Part shown: one piece after another, positions 7,268-16,099 of the stretch
Numbering within the stretch: the stretch's first letter is position 1
Layout: every line of letters starts with the position of its first letter
Assembly: GCF_900116005.1 (NCBI RefSeq)
Contig: NZ_FOYI01000004.1
Location: 225,402 to 289,401, forward strand
Direction: 5' to 3'
DNA from: Poseidonocella sedimentorum
GTDB taxonomy: Bacteria; Pseudomonadota; Alphaproteobacteria; Rhodobacterales; Rhodobacteraceae
Length of the DNA: 64,000 bases
Program-made: the position numbers and the translations under genes
Notes under the pieces: model-generated
Databases searched by the model: none
Told to the model about the DNA's origin: nothing
The model's input: the letters and a program-made list of their open reading frames with translations, nothing else

Positions 7268-9963
7268 TGCGCGAGACCCACAGCCTTTGCGACGCCTGCG
7301 ACGGGATCACCGTCTCGACCCCGCGCGCGAGCTGGCAGCGCCCCGGCCTCTCGGCGATTGACGCCCGCGCGGGCGATTACTGGGCCTACTACGAGACGCT
7401 CACCGCCCGGCTGAGTTCGGCCGAGTACGGCCCGCTTGCCGATCTCAAGACCCGCGATCCGGGGCGCGATTTCTCCATCGCGCTGCTCGATGCCTGGGCC
7501 GTGAGTGGCGAGGTGCTGAGCTTTTATGCCAATCGCCTCACCTCAGAGACGCTGCTGGACACGGCGGGCGAGCTCTGGTCGCTGCACCAGCTCGCCGCGC
7601 TTGTCGGCTACCGGCCCAACCCGGGCGCCGCCGCAGAGACCACGCTCGCCTTCACCATGAGCACCACGCCCGGCGCGCCGCAATCCACGACGCTGCCCTC
7701 GGGCATCAAGGTCCAGAGCACGCCGGGCCCCGATGAAAGCCCGGTCATCTTCGAGACAACCGAGGCCATTCCGGCCCGGCCCGCCTGGAACGCCATGCGG
7801 CCCCAGCAGGGCGCGGTCCAGACGCTCACCGCCGCCACCCGGACGCTGTACCTTTCGGGCCTCTCGACCGGGCTCGTGCCCGGCGATGCGCTTGTCTTCT
7901 TTGCCGAGGATGGCGCGCCGGTGCTCGCGCTCATCCGCGCCGTGGTGCTGGAGCCCGCCGACATCGCCGCCGATCCCGGCGCGGTGGACCTCACCCGGCT
8001 CGAGATCGACCCGCTCGCCACAGACCCCGGAGAGCAGGCCGCCACAGCCCCGCCCGCCCCCACGGCGCCCGTCTTGCCCCCGGTCCTTGCCGCGCAGCTT
8101 GGCCAGACGCTCAGTGCCGGCGCGCTGACCGAGCTGCTGGAGGCCGAGGCGCTCAGCGAAGCCGCGCTGTTTGACCCGCTGCGCGGTCTGGCCGAGACGC
8201 CGCCGCGGATCCTCGTCTTTCGCGAAGCTGCGGGCGCCTTCGGCAACGCCGCCCCGGCGTTCGACACGCTTCCCCCCTCGCTGACCGGAGACGTGCCGCG
8301 CTACAATTCGGACAGCGCTGGCAACGTCTTCATCGACGGGTTCGACCCCGCCCCCTACCACGATGCAAGCGCGGCCGAGTGGGCCGACGCATCGCTTACG
8401 GTGCTCGAAGACGGCGACGGCGCGGTCTATCTCGACCGGGTAATCAAGGAGATCGGCGCGGGCGGCTACGCGGTTCTGCGCGATGGGGCAAGCTGGGGCG
8501 TCTACGGAATCGAGGATACGGGCGAGGTCTCGCTCTCGGAATTCGCGATCACCGGCAAGGTCACGCGGCTCACGCTCCACAGCGCCGCGGGCTTCGGCAG
8601 CTTCTCCACCCGCGGCACGACGATCCACGCGGGCTCCGAGTGGATCGACCTGCCGCGCAGCCCGCTGCGCACGCCGCTCCGAGCCGGCGAGACCCAGCTT
8701 GCGCTCGACACCTGGGCGCCGGGGTTGCAGAACGGCCAGAAGATCTTCCTGCGCGGGCAATTCGCCGATGGGCTCGCCGCGCCGATCACCCGGCTGGTCG
8801 AGATCGCCGGGGTGGAGCACCAGATCCGCGCGGGCGGGACCACCGAGCTCACCCTGAGCGCACCGCTGCGCGAGGATTTCGACAGGACGGCCCTGCGGAT
8901 CAACGCCAATGTCGCCGCGGCCAACCATGGCGAGACCACCGAAGAGATCCTCGGCGGCGGCGATCCGGGCCAACGGTTCCAGAGCTTCACCCTGCGGCAA
9001 AAGCCGCTCACCCATGTAAGCGCCGATGTCGCCGGAGGGGTGCGCCCGGAGCTCACATTGCGTGTCAACGGCGTGCGGTGGGACCGCGTCCCCGACTTCC
9101 TCGACCCCCAGCCGAACCTGCGCGGCTTCACCCTGACCACCGACCCCGAGGGCGTGGCGACGGTGGGCTTCGGCAATCCCGATTTCGCGGCGAGCCCGGC
9201 CAAGGGGGCCGAGACGATCTCGGTCAGCTATCGCACCGGGCTCGGGCTGGAGGGGCGCGTCGAGGCGGGCCAGCTCAACATCCTGATGACCCGTCCGCTC
9301 GGGCTCGACGGGGTCGAAAACCCGCTCGCCACCGAGGGCGGGGCCGATCCGGCCAGCGCCGAAGCGCTGCGGAGCGAATTGCCGATGAGCTTGCGGACGC
9401 TGGGGCGCGTGGTCTCGCTGTCGGATTTCGAGGATTACAGCCGGTCCTACGCTGGCATCGCCAAGGCCCGGGCCGAGTGGGTCCGCCTGCCCGGCGCGAT
9501 CAAGCCCGGCGTGGTCGTGACCGTCGCGGGCGAAGAGGCCGCCGAACTGCCCCCCGAAACCACGCTCCACACCACACTGCGCGATGCGCTGACCGCCGAT
9601 GGGTTGCCCTTCGCGCGCTTCCGCCTCCGGAGCTTCCGGCCCCGCTACTTCCGCCTCGCCGCCAAGGTCAAACCCCACCCCGATTACATCGCCGATGACG
9701 TGCTCGCCGCGGTCGAGGCCGCCCTGCGCGCCGCCTACGCCTTCGAAGCGCGCGCCTTCTCCGCCCCGGTCTTTGCCTCCGAGGTCATCACCGTGATGCA
9801 GGGCGTGGCCGGTGTCGAGGCGGTCACGCTCGACCGGCTCTATCGCGGTGCGGCAGCCCAGCGGCGCGAGGTGCTCCACGCCGACAGCGCAGGGCCCGCG
9901 CAGGGCGCCGAGCTTCTGATGCTGCACCCCGAACCACTCGATTACCTGGAGGTCCTCTCATGA
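7267..9963 (+). CDS. Second J-like baseplate wedge protein (Afp12-position)
   Basis: An 898-residue protein with a CDACDG motif near the N-terminus and a C-terminal baseplate-J-like region (YRTGLGLEGRVEAGQLN, then LRTLGRVVSLSDFEDYSR). The middle (about 130-560) is a large variable insertion with Ala/Pro-rich and beta-rich parts. It is paralogous in its C-terminus to the preceding wedge protein, so the particle may use two different J-type wedges. I chose ATG 7267, which overlaps the previous stop and has GGGAGG upstream, over the TTG at 7264. Confidence 0.78.
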   Translation: MRETHSLCDACDGITVSTPRASWQRPGLSAIDARAGDYWAYYETLTARLSSAEYGPLADLKTRDPGRDFSIALLDAWAVSGEVLSFYANRLTSETLLDTAGELWSLHQLAALVGYRPNPGAAAETTLAFTMSTTPGAPQSTTLPSGIKVQSTPGPDESPVIFETTEAIPARPAWNAMRPQQGAVQTLTAATRTLYLSGLSTGLVPGDALVFFAEDGAPVLALIRAVVLEPADIAADPGAVDLTRLEIDPLATDPGEQAATAPPAPTAPVLPPVLAAQLGQTLSAGALTELLEAEALSEAALFDPLRGLAETPPRILVFREAAGAFGNAAPAFDTLPPSLTGDVPRYNSDSAGNVFIDGFDPAPYHDASAAEWADASLTVLEDGDGAVYLDRVIKEIGAGGYAVLRDGASWGVYGIEDTGEVSLSEFAITGKVTRLTLHSAAGFGSFSTRGTTIHAGSEWIDLPRSPLRTPLRAGETQLALDTWAPGLQNGQKIFLRGQFADGLAAPITRLVEIAGVEHQIRAGGTTELTLSAPLREDFDRTALRINANVAAANHGETTEEILGGGDPGQRFQSFTLRQKPLTHVSADVAGGVRPELTLRVNGVRWDRVPDFLDPQPNLRGFTLTTDPEGVATVGFGNPDFAASPAKGAETISVSYRTGLGLEGRVEAGQLNILMTRPLGLDGVENPLATEGGADPASAEALRSELPMSLRTLGRVVSLSDFEDYSRSYAGIAKARAEWVRLPGAIKPGVVVTVAGEEAAELPPETTLHTTLRDALTADGLPFARFRLRSFRPRYFRLAAKVKPHPDYIADDVLAAVEAALRAAYAFEARAFSAPVFASEVITVMQGVAGVEAVTLDRLYRGAAAQRREVLHADSAGPAQGAELLMLHPEPLDYLEVLS

Positions 9964-12044
9964 CCCGGCCCATGCCCTCCGGCGACTGGCTCTATGCCGC
10001 GCTGCCCGAGATCCTGCGCGCCCGCGATGCGGAGACGGGCGAGGCCCTGCGCGCGCTTCTGGCGCTCCTTGGCGAGCAGGGCGACACGCTCTTCGAGGAG
10101 GCCGACCGGCTCTACGACAACCAGTTCATCGAGACCTGCGAGGACTGGCTCGTGCCCTATCTCGGGGCGCTGGTGGGCTACCGGCCGGTGCATGACGTCG
10201 GCCCGGTGAGCCAGCGCGCTCTGGTGGGGCGGTGGATCGCCCTCACCCGCGCCAAGGGCACGGCGGCGGCGCTGGAAGAGGTCGCGCGGGGGGCCACGAA
10301 CTGGCCCGCCAAGGTGACCGAGTATTTCCAACTGCTTGCGCACCCGCAATTCATGAACCACATCCGCCCCGAGGCCCACGGCGCGCTCGACATGCGCCGC
10401 GTCCCCCGGCTGGAGGCGCTCGGCAGCGCGTTTGACAGCGCGCATTACACCGTGGACACCGGCCGCATCCCGCTCGGCGAGGGGCGGCACAATGTCCAGA
10501 ACATCGGCATCGCGCTCTGGCGGCTGCGCCCCGATGCCTGGCCCCGCCACCGGGCGTTCGTGCGCGGTGCGCGGCGTTTCACCGTGCATCCGCTGGGCCT
10601 CGACACCCGGCTCTTCAACCTCCCCGAAAGCGAGACCGGGACGGACACGCTCGCGGGCGCCGTCAACCTGCCGATCCCGCTGGAGCGGCGGCACCTCGCG
10701 GCCAATCTCGCCGCGTTCACCCCGCGCGCCTTTCGAATTTGGGTCGACGGGAACGAGGTGCCGCCCTCGGGCCTGCGCGTGTGCAACCTCTCGGATGCGG
10801 GCGGCGGCTGGGCCCATGCGCCGGATGGCGTCGTCGCGATCGATCCGGTTCTCGGGCGGATCAACACCCCCGCCGACGCGCCCGCGCCGGAGCTGGTCGA
10901 GGTCGAGGCGCAGACCGCGCTGATGGGCGATCTGGGCGGCGGCGCCTATGAGCGGGCAGCAGGGTTTTCCGAGGCGCTGAGCCCGTTGCGGCCCGTCGAT
11001 GCTGCCGGCGATCTGCAGGCCGAGCTGACCGAGGTGGCCACCGGCGGCGCGGTGGAGATCACCGACAGCGAGACCTATTCCGGTGCCGTCGCCATCGACA
11101 TTGCCGAGGATCAGCGGCTGGAGCTGCGCGCCGCCAACGGCCAGCGCCCGACCCTGTCGCTCGGGGCCGACATGGCGCTCACCGGGGCGGCGGAGGCCGA
11201 GATCACCCTGAACGGCCTGCTGATCGCGGGCGGCGCGCTCATCGTGCCGGACGACGGGGCCAACGCGCTCAGGCGGCTCACCCTGCGCCACGTGACGCTC
11301 CTGCCGGGGATCACCGCGCAGGCGAACGGCACGCCCGACCAGCCCGCCGCGCCCTCGCTCATCATCGAGGCACCCAATGTCATCGTCGAGCTGGACCGCT
11401 GCATTCTGGGCGGAATCCGCTGCCACCCCAGCACGGTCCTCACCGCAACCGACAGCATTATCGACGCCACCGCCCGCGAGAACATCGCGCTCGCCGCCCC
11501 GGACGGGACCAGCCCCGCCGCGCGGGTGAGCCTCCGGGAATGCACCGTGATCGGCAAGATCTCGGCGCGGGTCTTCACGCTCGTCTCCAACAGCCTGCTC
11601 GACGCGGCCCTCGCCCCCGGCGATCCGTGGGACATCGCCATCGCGGCCCAGGACACCCAGACCGGCTGCGCCCGGTTCAGCTACATCCCGCCCGGCGCGC
11701 GCGTGCCGCGCCGCTACCGCTGCCAGCCGAGCCTTGCACGCGCACAGGCCCTGGCCGCCGCCGAGGAGGCCAACCCGATGCTGAGCCCCGCCGAGGAGGC
11801 CGCGATCCTGCGCCGCGTGACCGCGCCGCTCCGCCCCGGTTTCACAGAGCGCCGCTATGGCCGGGCGGGCTACATGCAGCTCCTCACCGCCGCCCCGCGC
11901 GAGATCCGCACCGGGGCCGATGACGAGAGCGAGATGGGCGCGTGGCAGCACATCCACCAGCCCCAGCGGGAGAGCAACCTGCGCGCGCGGCTCGACGAAT
12001 TTCTACCAAGCGGCATGGACGCCGGATTTCATCATGAAACGTGA
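9960..12044 (+). CDS. Phage tail protein I-like protein with beta-helix-type repeats
   Basis: A 694-residue protein. The first 200 residues resemble tail protein I / TIGR02242-type proteins (LYAALPEILRARDAETG, DNQFIETCEDWLVPYLGALV), which sit at the outer edge of the baseplate. Residues about 330-560 read like short beta-helix turns (VEITDSETYSGAVAIDIAED, LTLRHVTLLPGITAQ). Later segments carry spaced cysteines. It starts in an ATGA overlap with the second wedge gene and precedes the large fibre-like gene by 57 bases. It probably links the baseplate to the receptor-contacting protein. Confidence 0.7.
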   Translation: MTRPMPSGDWLYAALPEILRARDAETGEALRALLALLGEQGDTLFEEADRLYDNQFIETCEDWLVPYLGALVGYRPVHDVGPVSQRALVGRWIALTRAKGTAAALEEVARGATNWPAKVTEYFQLLAHPQFMNHIRPEAHGALDMRRVPRLEALGSAFDSAHYTVDTGRIPLGEGRHNVQNIGIALWRLRPDAWPRHRAFVRGARRFTVHPLGLDTRLFNLPESETGTDTLAGAVNLPIPLERRHLAANLAAFTPRAFRIWVDGNEVPPSGLRVCNLSDAGGGWAHAPDGVVAIDPVLGRINTPADAPAPELVEVEAQTALMGDLGGGAYERAAGFSEALSPLRPVDAAGDLQAELTEVATGGAVEITDSETYSGAVAIDIAEDQRLELRAANGQRPTLSLGADMALTGAAEAEITLNGLLIAGGALIVPDDGANALRRLTLRHVTLLPGITAQANGTPDQPAAPSLIIEAPNVIVELDRCILGGIRCHPSTVLTATDSIIDATARENIALAAPDGTSPAARVSLRECTVIGKISARVFTLVSNSLLDAALAPGDPWDIAIAAQDTQTGCARFSYIPPGARVPRRYRCQPSLARAQALAAAEEANPMLSPAEEAAILRRVTAPLRPGFTERRYGRAGYMQLLTAAPREIRTGADDESEMGAWQHIHQPQRESNLRARLDEFLPSGMDAGFHHET

Positions 12045-12101
12045 TTGCAGCACCCATATAAGCGCCCGCCCGAGCGGCACGGCGCGGCAGGAGGGGGACA
12101 G

Positions 12102-15100
12102 ATGACCATCGACATCAGCCGGAAAACCTTTGATCCAGCGCGCAACACCGCCTGGACCACCACGATGCAGGGCCGCGTGGCGACCGATGCGCCGGTCAAC
12201 GAGGATCGCACCCTGGTCGACCGGCGCCTGCGCGCGCTGATGACCGACCTCATCGGGCGCTGCGGCTATCCCGCCGCCTGGCCGACCTCCTTCGAGATCA
12301 CCGTCGCGGGCGGGGCGCTCTTCGTCGGACCGGGGCGGTACTACGTCGATGGGCATGTGGCGGAGTTCTTCGGCGCGGAGGCGCGGATCTTCGATCCGGT
12401 GCTCTCCGAGGCGCGTCGCGACGGGCCGGTGGCCTTCGACGCCCAGCCCTACCGGCCCGGCGCGGCGCCGGACGCGCCCGAGGGCGGGCGGCACCTGATC
12501 TATCTCGACGTCTGGCAGCGCGACGTGACCGCGCTTCAGGATGCGACGATCCTCGATCCGGCGATCCCGGTCGACACCTTCGCCCGGCGCCAGACGGTCT
12601 GGCAGGTCAAGAGCTTCGGCCCCCTGCCCGAGGGCGTCGATTGCGCGACGCCCGATGACGATATCCCCGGCTGGCCCGAGCTGATCGCCCCCTCCGGCGC
12701 GCGGCTCACCACCCGCGCGGACCCGGCTCAGGCCGCGAGCGATCCGTGCCTGCTGCCCCCCGGCGCGGCCTTCCGCGGGATCGACAACCGCAGCTATCTC
12801 TACTGCCTGCACGATTTCGACGAGGACGGCACACCGCTGATGAAATTCTCCCGCAGCCACGGGGTCATCGCGACGCGGATCCTGAGCCAGCCACAGGGGG
12901 ATGTGCTCGAAGTGGTCGAGGTCGCGAAGGATGATTTCCTGCGCTTCAACCCGGGCGATTGGGTCGAGATCACCGACGAGGCGCGGGTCCTCGCCGAGCA
13001 ACCCGGGACGATGGCGCGGGTGCTCTCGGTGGACGATCCCGCCAACACGATCACACTGGAAGACCCTTTGCCCGCCGGCGCGCTCCGCCTCGACGGCGCC
13101 GGGCCGGACGTGGACGCAAGCCTCCAGCCGATCCTGCGCCGCTGGGACCAGAGCGGCCAGATCCGCGACCATGACGGCGCGCTCATCGTCGATCTCGATG
13201 CGCCGGGCGCCAGCGGGCTCATCCCCGCGCCCGCCGACGGGACCTTCATCGCGCTCGAAGACGGGGTCGAGGCGGCGCTCGACATCGCGCCCACCGGCGA
13301 GGCCCCGCGGATCAACGACTGCTGGACCTTCGTTGCGCGCTATGCGGACAACTCCGTCGAAGCGCTCGACGCCGCCCCGCCGCAGGACACGCATCACCAC
13401 CGCTGCCGCCTCGCGCTCGTCGAGGCGGACGACGGCGAATGGCTCGGCCCGGTCCTCTCCGATTGCCGCGATCCGATCGACCTTGGCGGCGCCTGCTGCT
13501 GCACGGTCGTGGTCTCGCCGGGCGAGGATATCCAGGCCGCGATCGACAGCCTGCCGGATGATTTCGGCGGCTGCGTCTGCCTCAAGCCGGGGCTGCACGA
13601 GATCCGCGAGGCCCTCCGGATCGAGACGCCCAACATCGTGCTGCGCGGCGAGAGCCGGGGCGTCACGGTGCGGCGCCTGGGCGGTGGGACGGTTCTGCGC
13701 CTGACCGGGGCGGTCGGCATCGACATCGACAAGATCGCCTTCGAGCATCGCCCCGAAGACGGCGCGAACACTACCGGAAGCGGCCTCGTGGAGATGCAGC
13801 TTTGCGCCGGCGTGCGGCTCACCGGCTGCGTGCTGCGCGCGCCGGACGAGGCGGGCTCGGTGGGCGTTCTGCTCTCAGGGTGCAGCGAGGTCGCGTTGCT
13901 GGACAGCCGCTTCGCCGGGGTGGCGATCGGCGTGGCGATGCTCTCGCGCTGCGATGAAATCACGGTCGAGGGCAACGCGATGACCCTCGGCGGGCCCCAG
14001 ATCCCCGGCCAGTTCGGCATCACCGCGCGCGGCGCGACCGGCCCCGTCCACCTGCGCCAGAACCGCATCGCCGGCGCGCTCACCGGGATCAGCGTCAACG
14101 ACGATCCCACCGGCGCGAACCGCGGCTCTCTCGCGGCAGGCAGCACGGTCAGCGGCAACGAGATCAGCATGGCCCTGCAACCGGTCACCGGCGACGGGGC
14201 GGCGCGCTTCTTCGGCATCGACAGCGGCGCGGGCGACACGGTGATCGACGCCAACCGCCTCTACCTCGCCGGGGGCGCGCGCGTCGCGATCCGCTACAGC
14301 GGCACCGGCGGCAAGATCACACGCAACCTCATCGAGGTGGACCTCAACGCCGACGACGACGGCGAGAACACAGGCATCTTCATCGGCCCCGAAGAGGACA
14401 CGCCCCACCTCACCCGCCAGATTACCGTGACCGGCAACAGCCTTCGCGATGTGACGGCGGGGATCGTCGCGCGCGAGGTGACCGACATCCAGATTTCCGG
14501 CAACGAGATCGACGCGAGCCCGGGGCGCACCATCCTGCCCGGGATCATGCTCGACGGCGCGACACGCCCGCGCGTGACCGACAACTCGATCCGCGAGGCC
14601 TGGGGCGGCATCTTCGCCACCGGCGGGCGGCTGCTGCATTGCGCGGGCAACACGATCACCGATTGCGCCTTCGGCATCGTCGCCGCGACCGAGACCCAGC
14701 CCACCATCGCGCAAAACGCCCTCACCAACATCGCCATGTTCGGCGCGCTCACCCTGCTGACGGTGGCGCAGACCAAGCTGAGCGGCAACCGGTTCGGCAA
14801 TGTCGGCTGGAGCGGCGGCGCGGCCTGCGCCATCGGCGGGATCATGGTGCTCGGCGATTGGGAGGTGGAGGGCAACGAGATCCTCAACACCGGCCTGCCG
14901 CTGGACGGCGCGCCCAACGGCAGTGCGGTCGCGGGCATCCGCGGCGCGCTGATCCTCGAGAGCCGGATCGACGCCAACACCGTGACCTATTCCAACATCG
15001 CCGATCTGCCCGACGGGCGCGAGGACCGCGCGCTCCAGCTTCAGGGCCTTCTGGAGATCTCGATCCCGGTCTCGGACCGGCGGCTCGCCTTCGGCTTCCC

Positions 15101-15452
15101 CTGCCAGATCACCAACAACAAGTTCATCGGCAAGGGCCAGTCGGCGCTCGTGGAACTGCGCCAGACCGACCTCAACGACACGATCCGGCTGCGCTTCGAG
15201 CGGGTGTTCTTCAACCACAACTACTGCCTCCACGCCGGGCCCGGGGACGCGGCGGACAGTGACGCGACCGTGATCCTCACCGGCTCGGCCGGGGTCGTCA
15301 TGGGCAATCAGGTCAAGGCGCAGGAGCGCTTCATCCCCTCGATCAACATGCGCAACATGACCGGCACAATGGTCGGCAACATCACCAGCGCAGGCTTCGC
15401 CCAGGACCCGAATTTCCCGGTCAACGAGGCCGATTTCAACCGTCAGATCTGA
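12102..15452 (+). CDS. DUF6519 / right-handed beta-helix protein, probable tail-tip or fibre protein
   Basis: A 1116-residue protein, the largest in the window. The N-terminus (ISRKTFDPARNTAWTTTMQ) matches the DUF6519 pattern seen in eCIS loci. Residues about 480-960 are repeated beta-helix turns with many Asn and Gly (GNRFGNVG, NAMTLGGPQIPG). Such folds serve as receptor-binding or glycan-binding fibres, so this is the best candidate for target recognition. I chose ATG 12102, seven bases after GGAGG, over an in-frame TTG at 12045 that sits directly after the previous stop. No signal peptide is visible, as expected for a particle component assembled in the cytoplasm. Confidence 0.72.
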   Translation: MTIDISRKTFDPARNTAWTTTMQGRVATDAPVNEDRTLVDRRLRALMTDLIGRCGYPAAWPTSFEITVAGGALFVGPGRYYVDGHVAEFFGAEARIFDPVLSEARRDGPVAFDAQPYRPGAAPDAPEGGRHLIYLDVWQRDVTALQDATILDPAIPVDTFARRQTVWQVKSFGPLPEGVDCATPDDDIPGWPELIAPSGARLTTRADPAQAASDPCLLPPGAAFRGIDNRSYLYCLHDFDEDGTPLMKFSRSHGVIATRILSQPQGDVLEVVEVAKDDFLRFNPGDWVEITDEARVLAEQPGTMARVLSVDDPANTITLEDPLPAGALRLDGAGPDVDASLQPILRRWDQSGQIRDHDGALIVDLDAPGASGLIPAPADGTFIALEDGVEAALDIAPTGEAPRINDCWTFVARYADNSVEALDAAPPQDTHHHRCRLALVEADDGEWLGPVLSDCRDPIDLGGACCCTVVVSPGEDIQAAIDSLPDDFGGCVCLKPGLHEIREALRIETPNIVLRGESRGVTVRRLGGGTVLRLTGAVGIDIDKIAFEHRPEDGANTTGSGLVEMQLCAGVRLTGCVLRAPDEAGSVGVLLSGCSEVALLDSRFAGVAIGVAMLSRCDEITVEGNAMTLGGPQIPGQFGITARGATGPVHLRQNRIAGALTGISVNDDPTGANRGSLAAGSTVSGNEISMALQPVTGDGAARFFGIDSGAGDTVIDANRLYLAGGARVAIRYSGTGGKITRNLIEVDLNADDDGENTGIFIGPEEDTPHLTRQITVTGNSLRDVTAGIVAREVTDIQISGNEIDASPGRTILPGIMLDGATRPRVTDNSIREAWGGIFATGGRLLHCAGNTITDCAFGIVAATETQPTIAQNALTNIAMFGALTLLTVAQTKLSGNRFGNVGWSGGAACAIGGIMVLGDWEVEGNEILNTGLPLDGAPNGSAVAGIRGALILESRIDANTVTYSNIADLPDGREDRALQLQGLLEISIPVSDRRLAFGFPCQITNNKFIGKGQSALVELRQTDLNDTIRLRFERVFFNHNYCLHAGPGDAADSDATVILTGSAGVVMGNQVKAQERFIPSINMRNMTGTMVGNITSAGFAQDPNFPVNEADFNRQI

Positions 15453-15472
15453 GACCCGAAAGGAATGCCGCC

Positions 15473-15958
15473 ATGAGCGTGACCAAACTTATCCGAGACC
15501 GGACCAAGATCCTCGACGGGCTCGATGCCCGGTTCAAGGAGGTCCCGACCGCCAAGACGCTTCAGGCCCGCCTCGGCGCCGTAAACGACCAGCAGGAAGC
15601 GCGCATCGCCGCGCGGATCAAGACGCTGGAGACGGAGAAGGCCACGGCACTGGCGCGGTATGATGCGGCGATCAAATCCGAACAGAGCGCACTGGCCGAG
15701 CTCAAACAGGCGCGCATCGACCTGACCAGGATCGCGCCCGGAAAGGCGAGCTCCGGGAAAACGACCGGCAAGACCACGACCAAGGCAAAAGCCACCACAA
15801 AGGCCAAGACCGCGACAAAGGCAGCCACCAAAACCGCCACGAAGGCCTCCACGCGCGCGCCCACCCAAACCAAGCTGACCCGCGCAAAAGCCGCGACCCG
15901 CAGCACCGGCAAAGCCACCACCAAACCGGGCGCGCGCACCCGGACGCCCAAGGGCTGA
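15473..15958 (+). CDS. Small coiled-coil protein with histone-H1-like Lys/Ala/Thr tail
   Basis: A 161-residue protein. Residues 1-88 are predicted coiled coil (KTLQARLGAVNDQQEARIAA). Residues 88-161 consist of Lys, Thr, Ala and Arg in loose repeats (TTKAKATTKAKTATKAATKT), like the tails of histone-H1 or AlgP-type proteins. It has a ribosome-binding site (AAAGGA) and lies 20 bases after the beta-helix gene, so it belongs to the same operon. DNA or polyanion binding is likely from composition. A role as cargo, packaging factor or regulator of the particle is inference. Confidence 0.75.
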   Translation: MSVTKLIRDRTKILDGLDARFKEVPTAKTLQARLGAVNDQQEARIAARIKTLETEKATALARYDAAIKSEQSALAELKQARIDLTRIAPGKASSGKTTGKTTTKAKATTKAKTATKAATKTATKASTRAPTQTKLTRAKAATRSTGKATTKPGARTRTPKG

Positions 15959-15980
15959 GCCGCTCTCGCGCCGTATCGGG

Positions 15981-16030
15981 GCCCCCAGGGTCGGGTTTTC
16001 CCGACCTTCCGGGGGGCGCGCGCAGTTTTT
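15981..16030 (+). terminator. Probable terminator of the injection-system operon
   Basis: The arms GGTCGGG (15989-15995) and CCCGACC (16000-16006) form a perfect stem around a TTTT loop, extended by pairing of the CCCCC at 15982 with GGGGG at 16011. A T5 run follows at 16026. It lies 23 bases after the last stop codon of the operon. Confidence 0.55.
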
Positions 16031-16099
16031 GCTTAACAGCGCGGCAGGGCGCGGCCTAAGGTCCGTTTACCTTTGGTTAACGGTGTTTGGAATTTTGAA

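Noticed and set aside
4667..11957. Very long antisense open frames opposite the baseplate genes (for example 4667-7087, 7543-9927 and 9942-11957, minus strand)
   Set aside because: They are rich in Arg, Gly and Ala, have no ribosome-binding sites and mirror the codon bias of the true plus-strand genes; they are by-products of high GC.
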